Positions 41,066 through 52,978 of a stretch of 64,000 nucleotides of DNA are shown here, piece by piece. Every line of letters begins with the position of its first letter. Position 1 is the stretch's first letter. Origin of the DNA: Adiantum capillus-veneris (taxonomy: Eukaryota; Streptophyta; Polypodiopsida; Polypodiales; Pteridaceae); assembly GCA_014529385.2 (NCBI GenBank), contig CM043943.1, forward strand, positions 104,256,355 through 104,320,354, written 5' to 3'. The notes below the pieces were generated by a model. The model saw nothing but the letters and a program-made list of their open reading frames with translations. It did no database searches and had not been told where the DNA came from. The position numbers were made by a program, and so were the translations under genes.

Positions 41066-42075
41066 ATTTGCTTGTGCCTGTGGTTGATTTGGAGGTGGTT
41101 GTGGAGGGCCTGCTTGCTAGTTCTCCTTATTGAATGGAACAACAGGAACACACCTCTCTCCTCACGATGTTTTACCCATAAGGCACAACGAAGGCCAACC
41201 CAATGTGTAGGGTCACCACAATATACACAAGGCATAACTCCTTGAGGCCTTCTTTGGTTATTATCCTGGTTTCTTCCAGGTCCCCTCTGAAATCCCTGTC
41301 CAGGAGGTCTTCCTCTAAATGGAGCCACCTGATTTGCCTCTGCTGAAGTAGTACCCCGCCCAGCACCTGTACCTGTTTTACCCCTTTGCTTAGGGTTGTA
41401 CCAGCATTGAGCAATGGTGTGTCCATCTCTCTCACAAATCTCACAGTACCTTTTCTCTTTAGGTGCTATGACTGAATAGCCAATATTCTTTAATTGCTGA
41501 ACTATATCAACTTCACCCCCTGTTTTGTCCTTCTTCTTCTTCTTAGGACTCTTCTTTTTCTTCATTTCCTCCTCATCAGATGAACTACCAGTATCCGATT
41601 CTTCAGAAGAAGATGTATCTGATTCTGAACCTGTTTCTGATTCCTTGTCACCTCTCTTACTAGACTTTGTCATTCCCAGCCTCTTCTCAACTCTAGAAGC
41701 AGCCTGTACCAAATTATCAAAACCTCCTCCAATGTCAATGCTAGCCACTGCATTTTTAATACCACTCCTCAATCCTTTGAGAAAGTAGCCTGCCAACATT
41801 TCATTAGTTGGCCTCTCATTTCCCTGCAATCTCTCAACAAATATTCTAAATCTCTGAGCAAAATCTTCTACCAACATTGTCCCCTGTTTGATGCGTCGTA
41901 ACTTGCTTAAAATATCTGTAGGAGTTTTCTCCTTCCAAAATCTTTGTAGAAAAGCCAAACTAAGTGCAGCATAAGTAGGAAAGTGAGCCATTCCATATTG
42001 GCTGAACCAGCTCATGGCCTTGCCTTCCAAGGTAGCTGCAAATTGCTGTAATTTTATAGGATCTGGAAACATCAC
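41062..42075 (-). pseudogene. T2 gag (capsid and zinc knuckles)
   Basis: 337 residues: capsid core with LEGKAMSWFSQYG, LSLAFLQRFWKEKTP and EDFAQRFRIFVERLQ; an acidic Ser-rich linker and a Lys-rich stretch; knuckle CEICERDGHTIAQC; a Gly/Arg/Gln-rich segment; and a second variant knuckle CVYCGDPTHWVGLRC with one extra residue. The last 40 residues are in a shifted frame. It lies directly before protease. Confidence 0.88.
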
Positions 42076-42168
42076 CTGGTATCCACTTGCTTGCCAGCGG
42101 GTTTCAAATTGTGCTACATGACAATCTGCATCCTCTTTGGGCTTCCCTCTGAATTTGGCAGATTTAAT

Positions 42169-42501
42169 CTATGGATTAGGAGGCAGTTGAGCCATGGGAA
42201 TGGGATTTGGGATTCTTACAGGTCTTTGCCTGCTAGATCCCCTCAATGGGTCAAATTGGAGTTGCCTTCTACTTCGTGCAGGTCCTCCTGTCAAGAGTAG
42301 TGCCCCCACAAGTTGCCTCACTGCCCTGTCCTCTACTGCTCTTGAACCCTCTTCCCCAGAATTTACCAACCGTTCTTGAGGTGGTGGATCAGTTTCTTCA
42401 TCAACAATCACATCCTCATAGTGGAATGGATCTATATTGCCTGCTCTGGCTTGAGCCCGTATGTAATATATGCGAGAGTGTCTTCTACCTCGCTCGGACA
42501 T
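42169..42501 (-). pseudogene. T2 gag N-terminus
   Basis: ATG at 42501 (MSERGRRHSR) starts 96 bp after the end of the LTR. About 110 residues, Arg/Pro-rich, to a TAG at 42169-42171; the next gag segment begins near 42160 after PPNP. Start choice rests on its position behind the primer site. Confidence 0.7.
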
Positions 42502-42599
42502 GCATTATCACCAAAATGAGATTCATGAACCGAAGAATAATACTTGATAACTGCATACGTCCTCAGCCACGAGAACTGAACCCGCAGGATCGCCAAATG

Positions 42600-42988
42600 T
42601 GTTGTGGTTCATCAACACAGAAAATACTAGTACATCACAAATCTTTCAGCAACTCATAACTCGGAAATAATACACAGAAGTACTAACATCATACTGAAGG
42701 TAAGAAATAGAAGGAATTGATAACTTAGAATTAAGATGACAAGAGTGCTTCATTCATCAAGAAGAGCTACAACATCTCTGAATACCACTGCGCTATCACA
42801 ACTCCGACTTATAACCACCATACAAAACAGATTGGTAATAACAACCTCAGTCTTGATATATCATAACTGTTAAATATCCGATTTAAACACCATCCGACTA
42901 ACTATATCCGATGAACTATATCTGATGAACTATATCCGATGAAGCACTTCCGACTAACTACTAAATTGACATTCTGATATGCCTGTCA
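42600..42988 (-). repeat. T2 5' LTR (about 389 bp) and primer site
   Basis: On the - strand TGACAGGCATATC to GAACCACAACA, followed by CATTTGGCGATCCTGCGGG. TTTGGCG-type sites prime from tRNAs other than iMet in several plant gypsy lineages; the exact tRNA is unresolved. Four TATCCGATGAA-like repeats lie at 42895-42945. Confidence 0.75.
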
Positions 42989-43804
42989 GCAAAGAGGGAG
43001 TATTTTTAGAGAAGGAAGAGCCTCTTTTCTTGGAAGTCAAGCTTCTCATAAATTTAGAGACTCAAAATAGCGCATCGGATACGTGACCCAAAAACATAAT
43101 AATAATAATCATAATAAAAGGCTCCAAACATGTGTGAACTTATCTCTTTGCTTTTTGCTATTCTTAGCTTGTGCTTTTGGCTCTTGAAAGCCTATATAAA
43201 GGCCCCTCTTCCTTCACTTTGGGACACACACACAGAAGTTCTCAGAAGCTGAACATCTCTTGCCATTATGTCGGAGCTACCTTCTCTCCCTCAACCCATC
43301 TCCATCTCCAACTCTCTATGTACCATCGTCGTGTTGCCCTTTGGATTCTTGAGTTCGTTTTCTCTTTTTCCCTCTTCTCTACCTCTATATGATGGCCCCG
43401 AAACGAGTGACTCAAAGCTCGAAGTAAACTCATGTTGCTCCACCTCCAAGCAAGGTGCAAAAGAAGGTATTATCTACTCCATTTGTAGCTCAAGTGGATG
43501 TATCGACTGTGGAAAGAGTTGAAGATGTCCAACCTCCAACACGGGAAGTAATCAAACATGGCGTTAATTCGATAAGACAAATTTATAATCCTGCATTGCT
43601 ATTTATGTTGACCTAGGAAGCTAAGCATAGGGATTCCCTTAAACCATCCAAGAAACATGATTCTATCACAAAAAACAAGCATATGTTTTCATAGATTAGT
43701 GAAAGAACACTTTGATAAATTGTCACTGTGTTTGTTAAACTATTATTGTTTGATAAGCTGTTACTGGTTGATCATGTTTGAAGGATCATTTGAAAGAAGA
43801 TCTT

Positions 43805-44060
43805 TTGTTCCTTGCGATTAGCGAGATGCCTTGTGATTAGCGAGATGCCTCACGGATAGCAAGATGATTTCGTGATTAGTGGAGATTAAGCTGAGGTTAT
43901 TGTCTCTCTTTTGTTCCTCGCGGTTAGCATGATGCCTCATGGGTAGGGGAATGCCTAGCGGTTAGCAAGATGCTTGGCGGTTAGCAAGTTCCCTCGCGGT
44001 CAGCCGGATGCCTCACCGTTAGCGAGATGGGAAGGTCACGCAATTTGTTTTTAGCAAAAA
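43805..44060 (+). repeat. Minisatellite in repeat R copy 2
   Basis: About eleven units of about 21 bp with GATTAGCGAGATGCCT variants, a diverged counterpart of 24583-24815. Confidence 0.78.
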
Positions 44061-44610
44061 AATCCTTTGCAAAGGCTCTGTTGGTTAGAGAGATAAAGTC
44101 CGTGGGTAGCAGCGGATTCATAAGAAATTGGAAAAGTTCTTTTTGCTGAAATATAGGACTGTCTTCATTAGGCCTTGTTTGAATTGTTTTGGTATTGTTT
44201 GAAGGGCTGTATAAAAGAATCGGTGTCTGTAATTAATTAAGGAACAATGTTTGTATATGTAAAACAATGTGGTAGTAATTAGAAAACAAGCTAAAAAGTG
44301 TGAGTGTGGGGTGGAAAGTGGAGGCTGGCTCAAGTTGCCAGTCAAGGATGGGTGGTCTCTCCACTCCCTCTTATTGAGAGAAGCGAAATTAGAGACTCAT
44401 TGTGCCAAGAGTCAAGAAGCTTCAAATATACGTTCCCCTGAAAGCTATGGATTTGATTAGTTGGGGTACTTTTCACAAGATTACTAGTTAGTTTAGACTA
44501 TGTCTCATATCATATTCAGGTTTATGAATAGCGGCCGTGCCTCTTAAATATGGGGAAAAAGGCGTTGTTTATGGATTCTAAATATGTCAATGGGATTGCA
44601 TCTCTATGTT

Positions 44611-44829
44611 ATAGGAAATAGACCCCATTAAAGTCCTTGATATATCGACTTGGTATGTGGTGTACGACCCTTCCAACCACGATCACTATGGATAGAGGAC
44701 TTTCTCTCTTCTGTTGCTCATATCTCTGCTTCGTGGAAACGGAGTAGGATGTCATCAATAGAACTTGAGAATAAGGAAGTCCATCTATCAAGTCGCCCCA
44801 ATCTTCTCGGGGTTGGGGACCTCACAACC
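44611..44829 (+). pseudogene. Exon-like segment of repeat R copy 2
   Basis: An open frame reads CGVRPFQPRSLWIEDFLSS, then SASWKRSRMSSIELENK and HLSSRPNLLGVGD. The same frame in copy 1 keeps most residues, so it likely was coding. It has no recognised family. Confidence 0.4.
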
Positions 44830-45825
44830 TTCAATTCAATCCCAATAACATTTATCCACTATGATATTGGTCACTCTATCAAACAAAGAGCTTACCATTA
44901 AACACCCCAAAACCACACTCTAGGAAAATGAGTTCAAAAGCCTCAAGAAACAAGTAGAGGAGATTATAGGTGTGAGAAGCAGAATGCCTACTAAAGAAAA
45001 ACTATGGTACATCCATTGTCAGGAGAGTAATCTCTCAACGATTACTACGAGCATAGGGGACATTAGTGGGAAGAGTACCCAGTCATGTTAGTAGTGCTAG
45101 CAGTTAGGATTGTGGCACTAGATGGTGCAACACATGAAGTTCTATGACAAGTCACAACCATTGGGCAAAGATCATATCCAAGGCCACCACCCAAGAGATT
45201 CAATTAGTGGTTATGTCTAGTCACAACCACTGGGCAGAGATCATATCCAAGGCCACCACCCAAGAGGTTCAATTAGTGGAGATGTGGGAAAGAGGCCCAT
45301 TTTGAGAGGGAGTGTATGGAAATAATGGCCCATCAACAACCCAACAACCCAACAATCCCAATGTAGATTTATTGTTTCCAAAGATAGTAGCAATTGCCAG
45401 AGCCGAAGCCAAAGAACCCCCCAAACCAGCAACCATCACCTTGCCACTCAAAGAGTGGTAGACTTTGAAACATGAGGCAACTCAAGTAACTTGAGGCCTC
45501 TAGTAAAGACCCCTAGCATGGCACTATAGAGGTCACAAAAGTTCAAATCACTACTAGGGCAATAAGTCAAACAAACAAAAAGGTCTAAGCCAAGAGAACA
45601 ACCCACAAGATTGACCCGCCAGGGTAGAAAGTGGAATTCACTAGGCAAAGAATGAACAAAGTCAACAAGATAGGGAAGCAAAGGATTTCCTTTGAAATTT
45701 CGAAAGAATAACAACGCTATCATTGAAAATGTCCAAGCCACTTCAAGTTGTGCCGGAAATGGAGGAACTATTGGAAAAGAAGGTTTGAAAACAACTTACA
45801 AATCAAATAAGAGTGATAACTAGGA
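44830..45825 (+). pseudogene. T3 gag relic and protease leader
   Basis: Heavily decayed. A 69-bp tandem duplication (GTCACAACCA at 45151 and 45220) and a segment reading NNPNVDLLFPKIVAIARAEA at about 45345-45405 are the only landmarks. The latter looks like the linker before a protease. No zinc knuckle is visible. Confidence 0.45.
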
Positions 45826-46321
45826 TTGATCGTGCTAGTGGAATGCAAAATTAGTAAACATTGGAAGCCAGTGGATAAAGAAACTTTGGATGGGGGTTTT
45901 GGCATGAGCATCATGTCAAAGAAGATTAGGCAAAACTTTGATGTAAAGTGCAAACCAACACCATTCAGGCTAAGCATGGCAAATCAAACAATTTCAAAAA
46001 CCCTAGGAATAGTGAAAAACACACCAATTAGGGTGGCTCGTTTCAAGTTTGAAACCTCATTTTTTTATATTGGAAGTAGAAGACTCATATGATGTACTAT
46101 TAGGAAGATCATGGCTCAGAGCGATAGGAGCAATACATGATTGGGGCACATATCATTTAGCAATGAAAATGAGCACCAAGAAGGTCATTGTGTCAACATC
46201 ATCCACCAGTGTTCCAAAAGACATTCGACGAGGAGACATATTCATCTTAGAAACCCAGGATCTATGGGAGAAGTTGGAGGCTAGTGGCATTCTCTCAATC
46301 GCTACCATGGATTTAAACTAG
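45826..46321 (+). pseudogene. T3 protease
   Basis: LDGGFGMSIMSKKI gives the D-G-G active site, then PTPFRLSMANQTI, NTPIRVARFKFE, a one-base shift near 46075, and SYDVLLGRSWLRAIGAIHDW. This matches the T1 and T2 proteases in order and spacing. TAG at 46319-46321. Confidence 0.82.
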
Positions 46322-46356
46322 TGATTATTGATCTAAAGTTGGCAGCTCAGTAGAGG

Positions 46357-47885
46357 ATGTCCCTAGCTCACTTCAGGAATGATGAGGAAGGAACCATGCA
46401 AGTGTCAAATGAGGTCATCCATGAGGTATCTAGGGACAAGGTGGACAAAATAGAGGCGAGGATGGATGAAAATAGGACAGTACAAGTGAGGAAACATCTA
46501 CTAGATTATTTTACAAGAGCTGTCGCTACACTATTCCTAGAGTTTAAGGATGAGTTTGAATGGGATCACACTAAACTCAAGGACATCGATCCAACATTTC
46601 TAGCACAAAATTCCACTCAAAGTGGATGCCAAATCAGGGAGGATGCAACGATATAGAATGAATCCTAACTATGTAACAATAATAAAGGAAGAGATAAATG
46701 CACTGTTGAAGGCTAGGTCCATCACCAAGGTAGAGAGTAGTGACTGGCTGTTTCCCATTGTGTTGGTCCCAAAGAAGAACAAGAAGAGGATTTGTGTGGA
46801 TTCCAAGGAACTGAATGAGCACATCATAAAAGATCCATTCCCCCTATTATTTATAGACATTATGTTAGATTGTGGTGTGGGACATGAAATTTACAGCTTT
46901 TTGGATGGTTACAGCATATATAACCAAATCACACTAGCTATTGAAGATGGAGACAAGATGGCAGTCATAACAAAATGGAGTGCACTTGTGTTCCTAGTAA
47001 TGCCATTTGGGTTATATAATGCATCCGAAACTTTCTAGAGGGCAATGATGATGATGTTTGCAAAAATTCATGGCCATCTTTGTTGATGGCTTCATTGTAC
47101 ACTCAAGCGTAGCTGAACATATGGGATGCTTATGGCTCATGTTTGCAAGGTGTAGATAGAAGAGGGTTTGAAACCATACAAGTGCGTCTTTGGAGCATAC
47201 AAAGGAATACTACTTGATGATGTAGTGTTGAACAAAGGCATTGCCATGTTAGACAATAAGGTTCGGGCAATTCAAGAAGTAGTACCACCACCCACCGACA
47301 CAAATGAGGTATCCAGCTTCTTGGGGTATATCAACTTTTACAGGAGATTTGTGGAAAAATTGGTAGAATTGGTAGGCCCACTCTATGCACTAAAAAGAAA
47401 GAAGGCCACATTTTTTCAAGATAAAAAATGTTAGGAGGGGTTTCAAGCCATCAAGAAAATAATTTTAGAGAAACCAATCCTGAGGCAACCCAAATGGAAC
47501 CTCATTTTCCATGTACATGTGGATGCATCATCACCAGCATTAGGACCTATACTAGCCCAACCTAAGGAGGAAACAGCCTTTCCATTATACTTTGCATTAA
47601 GTAGAAGCTTCTCAGGTATAGACTACCATGGAGCGTGAGTCTCTAGGGATGATATTTGTAGTACAGAAGTTCACGCATTATTTGATGGGAAATTTATTTG
47701 TGTTATTCATGGATCATCGCGCATTGTTGTATTTGATTAGTAAAGTAGTTATTCAAGGCAAGTTGTCAGGTGGATGCCATTGCTATAATATTTTGAACTT
47801 AAAGCCATCCACAAGCCATGTAAAAATCATTTTGGGGCCAATTTTTTGTCTAGGGAAATGCCAACTAACAATAGCACCAGCTTGA
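46357..47885 (+). pseudogene. T3 reverse transcriptase and RNase H
   Basis: Pieces in changing frames: FKDEFEWDHTKLKDIDP (46540), QRYRMNPNYV (46645), SSDWLFPIVLVPKKN, VMPFGLYNAS (47000), palm FVDGFIVHS at 47079-47105, NFYRRFVEKL (47330), and RNase H HVHVDASS (47510). The palm should read FVDD: the second Asp is Gly, which removes a metal-binding catalytic residue. At least eight stops or shifts. Confidence 0.85.
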
Positions 47886-49080
47886 ATGATGATCTCCCTA
47901 ATGCAGCCTTGTTTAGAATTGAGAATTATATGTAAGAATCAGAAATGGCAACTTACATGCAAACAAGAGAACTACCCATATGGGTTGCCCTATGAAAAAG
48001 AAGCGAGCACTAATCATCCAAGGTAGGAGCTTCACATGGGCAGCTGAAGCACTATACAAGCTAAGGAAGGATGAAGTGATGGGATGGTGCATGCCAACCA
48101 AGGAATGAATTGAGCTGCTAAAAGAATCTCATGAAGGGGAAGCAGGAGGATACATGTCAAGAGAAGTAACACAGCCAAGAAACTATTTCAAGCTGGATAC
48201 TAGTGGGATATTTTCTTTAGGGACTTCAAAGACTGGGCCAAGGAATGCGATGTGTGTAAGAGAATGGGGAGACCCTTACCAGCAACATGGGGCCATTACA
48301 ATTGATTCAACCCATGGCTCCGTTCATGAAATGGGAAATTTATTTCAAGGAACCCTTCAAAAATACAAGTATATAGTGGTAGAGCAGCTGCCTATGTCAC
48401 CAAGTGGATAGAGGCTAAGGCGCTCAGAGACAACACAACCAAGAAAAAAATCAATTTCTTATATGAGCATGTTAATAGCAGGCATGTCCACCCACTGAGT
48501 TAGTCAATGACCAAGGCACACATTTCTTGAATGAGACAGTTGAGGCTCTAACAGAAATCAAGCACCAAAAATCAAAGACCTATTATCTAAGGTGCAACAA
48601 CCAAGCAAAAAAAATACGAACAAAACTTTAAAGGTCATATTAACAAACATGGCACAAATAGTTAAAGGTTCCAGGAATATGCACTTACATGCGGCCCTAT
48701 GGGTACAAAGGATACCCTTCAAAGTAACAACCAAACAAACACCATTTTGGTTGGTTTTTGGGAAGGAGGCCTCCATGCCCTTTGAGTTTACCATCCAACA
48801 TTACAAACTTTAGTTCATCATCAGTTAAACCCAGAAGCAAACCTTATGAGACGGGTAATAGAGCTAGAGAAATCAAATGAGCTATGTCAGAGGGCCTTGT
48901 GGGAACAAGAAGTAGCTCAAAAAAGAATGAAAGCTTATCACAACAAGCAAGTGAAAAAGAAAAGGTTTACAAAAGGGGATCTAGTGCTCTGGTTCCTTGG
49001 AAAGCTAGATGCAAAGAAAAAGAGTTTGACCATTGGATGGATCGGACCCTATTAGCTCTACCATTTGTACAATAATGGTT
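47886..49080 (+). pseudogene. T3 integrase
   Basis: Recognisable parts: a Cys pair KECDVCKRMGRP (48245-48275), AYVTKWIEAKALRDNTT (48385-48440), ELVNDQGTHFLNET (second Asp, 48497-48540), a CNNQAKKI stretch where the catalytic Glu should lie, and a C-terminal Lys-rich part (48840-49070). The Glu is missing, and the first Asp lies in a damaged region. Confidence 0.8.
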
Positions 49081-49489
49081 TAGCCAAACTAAAAGATCTT
49101 CAAGGACTGGAGCTCCTAGGTCGAGTAAACATGGACAAACTCGGACAATATCAGGCTAGAGACCAAGACCAAAGTGGTAAAAACGGAGGCCAGGGTACCA
49201 AATTAGAAAATGGATATGCCACCAATTGAGGACACCTCAAGTGAAGGCGGTCAATAGGATCCACATCTTGGTATGCACCAGAGCCCAGTAAGGGAGGTAA
49301 TAATGACCAGTGCTAGGCCTCAGCGGCAATAGGCCGAGTGTGAAATGGAGGAATCGCAAGAGAATGTCAATGAGGCAACAATCAAGCTAAAATCAAAGAA
49401 AGGGACAAGGCAAATAGCAATTAAGAACCACTCATTATACACTAACTTTTTTTTTTTTAGTGTTAACGGTAGGATTTTGGGCATAAGCA

Positions 49490-52400
49490 TCGATGGTGGA
49501 TGGCATGCAAGGTGGCCCAATAAACCTAGGAGTGGAGAATAATGATTACTCTAGTGGTTCTACGCGTTCATTGTTTCCTTCTCTGCATGTGCACTCTTCC
49601 CCTCTACACTCCTCATGCTATTCCTCCGCCTCTTCTACTACAAGCAAGCATGCTGCAAACCTATTTCTAAATTTTTGCATCATGGCCAAATCATTCAAGG
49701 CTATGCGTATCAAGGTAGCAAAACTCAATGAAGAGGAGCAAGCAAAATTTGAAGCAGCCAGTCTATTTGGCTCATACTAGATAGTGCACAATTAGGTAGA
49801 CAAGACCATAGCCAACGAAGCAGTGAAAAACTATGATAGAGACACACATCAGACAATAACTAAAGGCATCATTGTGAGAGCCACCAAGAATATCTAAATC
49901 AACACTTGGGCCTTCCAATACAAATAGTAGGGCAGGCCTGGACAGCTAACATGGTGGCTCAACACTTGAGCAAAATAAAGGAAGATGTGGCCAAAAGAAA
50001 TAAGGGAGCACAGGAGGTCCCCCCACAACATCTCAAGGGGCATGCAAAATTAATGAGATTTGTGGCCCATGTGGTGTGTTTGAAGAAGGACGATAAATAA
50101 ATCCCAAAGCAAGTCTTCATGGAAGCAGCCAAGGTGTTTAGCAAGGGTGAATTGATTGGACTAGACTACTCGAGAAGGCCAAAACAAGAAAAAAGAGTCC
50201 CATGAATGACAAATAGATCTCAAAAGGAGGAAGGTGAGCTTCTAAGACAAATAATCCAAAGACTAGGGAAAAGATAGCATAACAGGAAGCAAGTCATGGG
50301 GATACTAGTTCATCTCAGACTAGCCTCCAAAAAGGTCCCCTAGCATTGCTACAAAATCTAAAAGCCGATGAACCAGGCCAATCACAAAAATCTATGCAAA
50401 AAAAGTCTATAAGAGCTTCTAGGGACCTTGATAACCAAACCACTCTAGTATCATTGAATCCAGATTGTGCCTCAGGTACACAAGTGAATAAAACCCAACG
50501 GGAGGGGAAACAAATAGAGCGGAATGATGAACTGAGCTTAATGCAGACTTGGGAAGAGTATTATGAGAAAATGCAGAATCCACAAGCACAACTCAAAACC
50601 AAGGCACTAGATGACCTCCAGGGCATAATGCCTTTTGATACAATGCCAATATTAACCCTAAAAAAGAAAGAGGCTAACCGGAGTGTGGAACTGGAGGCAC
50701 AGCTCAAAGCAATGATGGTTGCATAAACAATATTAACCTCCAATCATAGCATATGTTCAAGGCAGCTGTTGAGGGGTCATCCAGTTCCAGAATCAATGGG
50801 GAAAAGAAAGAGCTAGCATGGAAAAACAAACAGTTAAAAGAGTACGTGAGGAAGATGGAAGGACAGTTGAAAGGCCATCAAAAAGAGAGGAAAAACTAGG
50901 AGGCAAAGAAAAGGAAATGGGCCAAGACCAAAAAGAAAATGAAGAAATATGTTGCTCAGGCTCAGAAGAAGATGAATCAGTAGAAGAAAACGGCTCAAAA
51001 AGAAAATTGGCAGGGCCAAGGACGGCCAAGACTACTTCAACATGTCGGTGCTTCTAAGGATGCTAGAGAGAATGAAAGTACACCAAGAGGAAGGGATCTG
51101 GGTAAATAGTGCTCAACTACAAAGCTCTCATGCACCATTCTATTAAATTGATCAATGAACATAGTTTAGAGCTATTGTAGCAACTGAGCGAGAAGGAAAA
51201 GAAGCAGGCAGCTAGCCAACAAAAGAATAAAGATGAAGATGAGGATGTGGATAAGGATGAGGAAGATAAAGACAAACTTGATTCAGACAATGTTGACAAT
51301 GATGATGAGGAAGGAGGAGAAGGGGGGGAAATGAACAAGCAACAAAATACCGGACATTCTAAGTTGGAGGAGGAACCAAAGAAGGAAAAAACACCGACCG
51401 ACACCACATGAGAGAGAACAAAAAGGGACAACTAAAGAGTAGATAAAGAGAAATCAAGCTAGTGCCTAGTATGAAAAGAAACCTTTCATCTTTAAATTAA
51501 TGAGCAGGATGATAGAGGAACACAAGGAGCTAAAACAATCCAAAAAGGTATGCCAAGCTCAGCAAATTGATTTGGAAAGGGGTAAATTATGAGGAGAAAC
51601 TTGTAGAATTGAAATACATGGTCAAAAGTTTCTTCAAGAAGTGGCCAACATGATGCCCCCATGATAAAACTAAATGCCAATTACCCCCCAACCCCTCATG
51701 TATTCAAGTACTAGAAAGGCCACCCAAGGTAATTCCAACAAAGGAAATGGGACCAAGGTCTAATTGGATCACCTTCAATTTGGAGAGCATGGTAGTGGAC
51801 CTGGAATTACTATTGGGCGATAGGCCCCAGTATGCATGCATGGAAGACTGTAAACAAGCTATCAAAGATATTTAATGGCAAGTATATAACAAGAAATACA
51901 CAGCTTTGAGATTTCACCAAAAAAGAATGATGCAAGTGTCTGGGAGTCGGAGAAGTATTGCTTCCATTGTCACAAGCATACCTTGTACAAAGAATCAGTC
52001 TTTAATGCAATCTTTGGACTTCATTTGATGGAGTCTTTATGGGTCATGGATGTATGCACGCATGTATGCCTCATGGAAGTGTATGGCCATCGTGTCATGG
52101 AGAGAGAGGGTGTTCACATAGCATTCCATGGCTAAGGCAATCCCAACAGACAAAGCCAACGATACTGAAGAATATGTGGTGCTAGTGGAGAGATTCACGT
52201 AATGAGACAAGCAAATGGAGAAAAACCACAAGGTCATAATGCAAATATTTCAAGATAACCCAAAGGGGAGCACATTCAAAGATATCTTTGTAGAATGGGC
52301 ACAACATCAAAACAAATTGGTCAAACTGTGCAATATTGTATTGTAGAATCACATTTTAGCACAAAAAATGATGCCAGAGAAGCAAGAAGCAACCAGTATG

Positions 52401-52600
52401 GACCTAGATGTGCAATGGTTGGCCGAGAAGCTGCTACCTAAAAATGAGGGTGGAAACCAATCATCCAGCCTTTGAAACTTGGTTGGCAACGGCCTACTAG
52501 TGCAGTCAAGTGGCAAGAGCAAGCAAGATCTGATCCAGAAGTGGTAGAATACATGAAACGAGGGAGACGCAAGCGCTAGAGGTTTCACCTATTTAAAAGG
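49490..52600 (+). pseudogene. T3 post-pol region, homologous to the T1 extra protein
   Basis: Pieces align in order with the T1 arm 2 protein: TANMVAQHLSKIKEDVAKR and RFVAHVVCLKK (49935-50090); a Lys/Glu/Gln-rich middle with ELEAQLKAM (50690); an acidic run (DEDEDVDKDEEDKDK, 51230-51275); CQLPPNPSCIQVLERP (51670-51717); and MVVDLELLLGDRPQY with CMEDCKQAIKDI (51790-51873). Matches fall off after about 51950. Frames are broken repeatedly. It shows that the T1 extra protein is an ancestral trait of this group. Confidence 0.72.
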
Positions 52601-52978
52601 GACGGGCCCCAAACACAGGCAAATCCATTTGTCACAGTTTTCAAACCATAAAGCTTCTAGAAATAAGTGAAACTGAAAGAGCGGAACCTTATGATGAGCA
52701 AGTAAAAGAGGGCCTCCACCCTTACCATAAACAGATCTCATGAGGGTCATAGCCACACACTAGACAATCAAGACACGGTTGCCAGGAAAAAGAGGGTCAG
52801 AACTCTAGCTAAATGGGGAGAGTTGGGAACTAGAACGAAAGAGTTGGATCTTGTGCCAGAATTTGAGAGTGATTGAGGTTAGCCACCAGATAATTCATGG
52901 GCTTCTGGCTCAAGTATTGGGGCCCACCACCCATGTCAGTCACGGTTTGAGGAGCTAATTCAAAAAAAGGGAGGAGAA

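Larger units (their letters stand above)
39660..42988 (-). mobile_element. T2: truncated Ty3/gypsy element (5' LTR, gag, PR, start of RT)
   Basis: On the - strand: LTR, a TTGGCG-type primer site, gag, protease and the first RT motif, then a sharp truncation near 39660. The protease type (DGG) and the gag-PR organisation relate it to T1 and T3, but its sequence is distinct. Relatively few lesions suggest moderate age. Confidence 0.87.
42991..44829 (+). repeat. Repeat R, copy 2 (uninterrupted)
   Basis: Reference copy for R1: TATA at 43193, (CA) tract 43226-43233, shared ATG frame at 43390, minisatellite 43805-44060, second TATA 44210, and the insertion point of T1 in copy 1 corresponds to 44587. 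Homology to copy 1 stops at 44829 where T3 or its flank starts. Function unknown. Confidence 0.8.
44830..52978 (+). mobile_element. T3: decayed Ty3/gypsy element with post-pol region
   Basis: Order on + strand: gag relics, protease, RT, RNase H, IN, post-pol region, polypurine tract (52962-52978), LTR start. No 5' LTR was found; the left limit is set by the end of repeat R. Many stops and indels. Pol resembles T1 (same RYRMNPNY, SSDWLFPI and NFYRRFV motifs) but is a different branch. Confidence 0.83.

Noticed and set aside
51117-51431. - strand Ser-rich frame of 104 codons
   Set aside because: Antisense of the acidic tract of the T3 post-pol region; poly-Ser is the expected antisense product of Asp/Glu codons.
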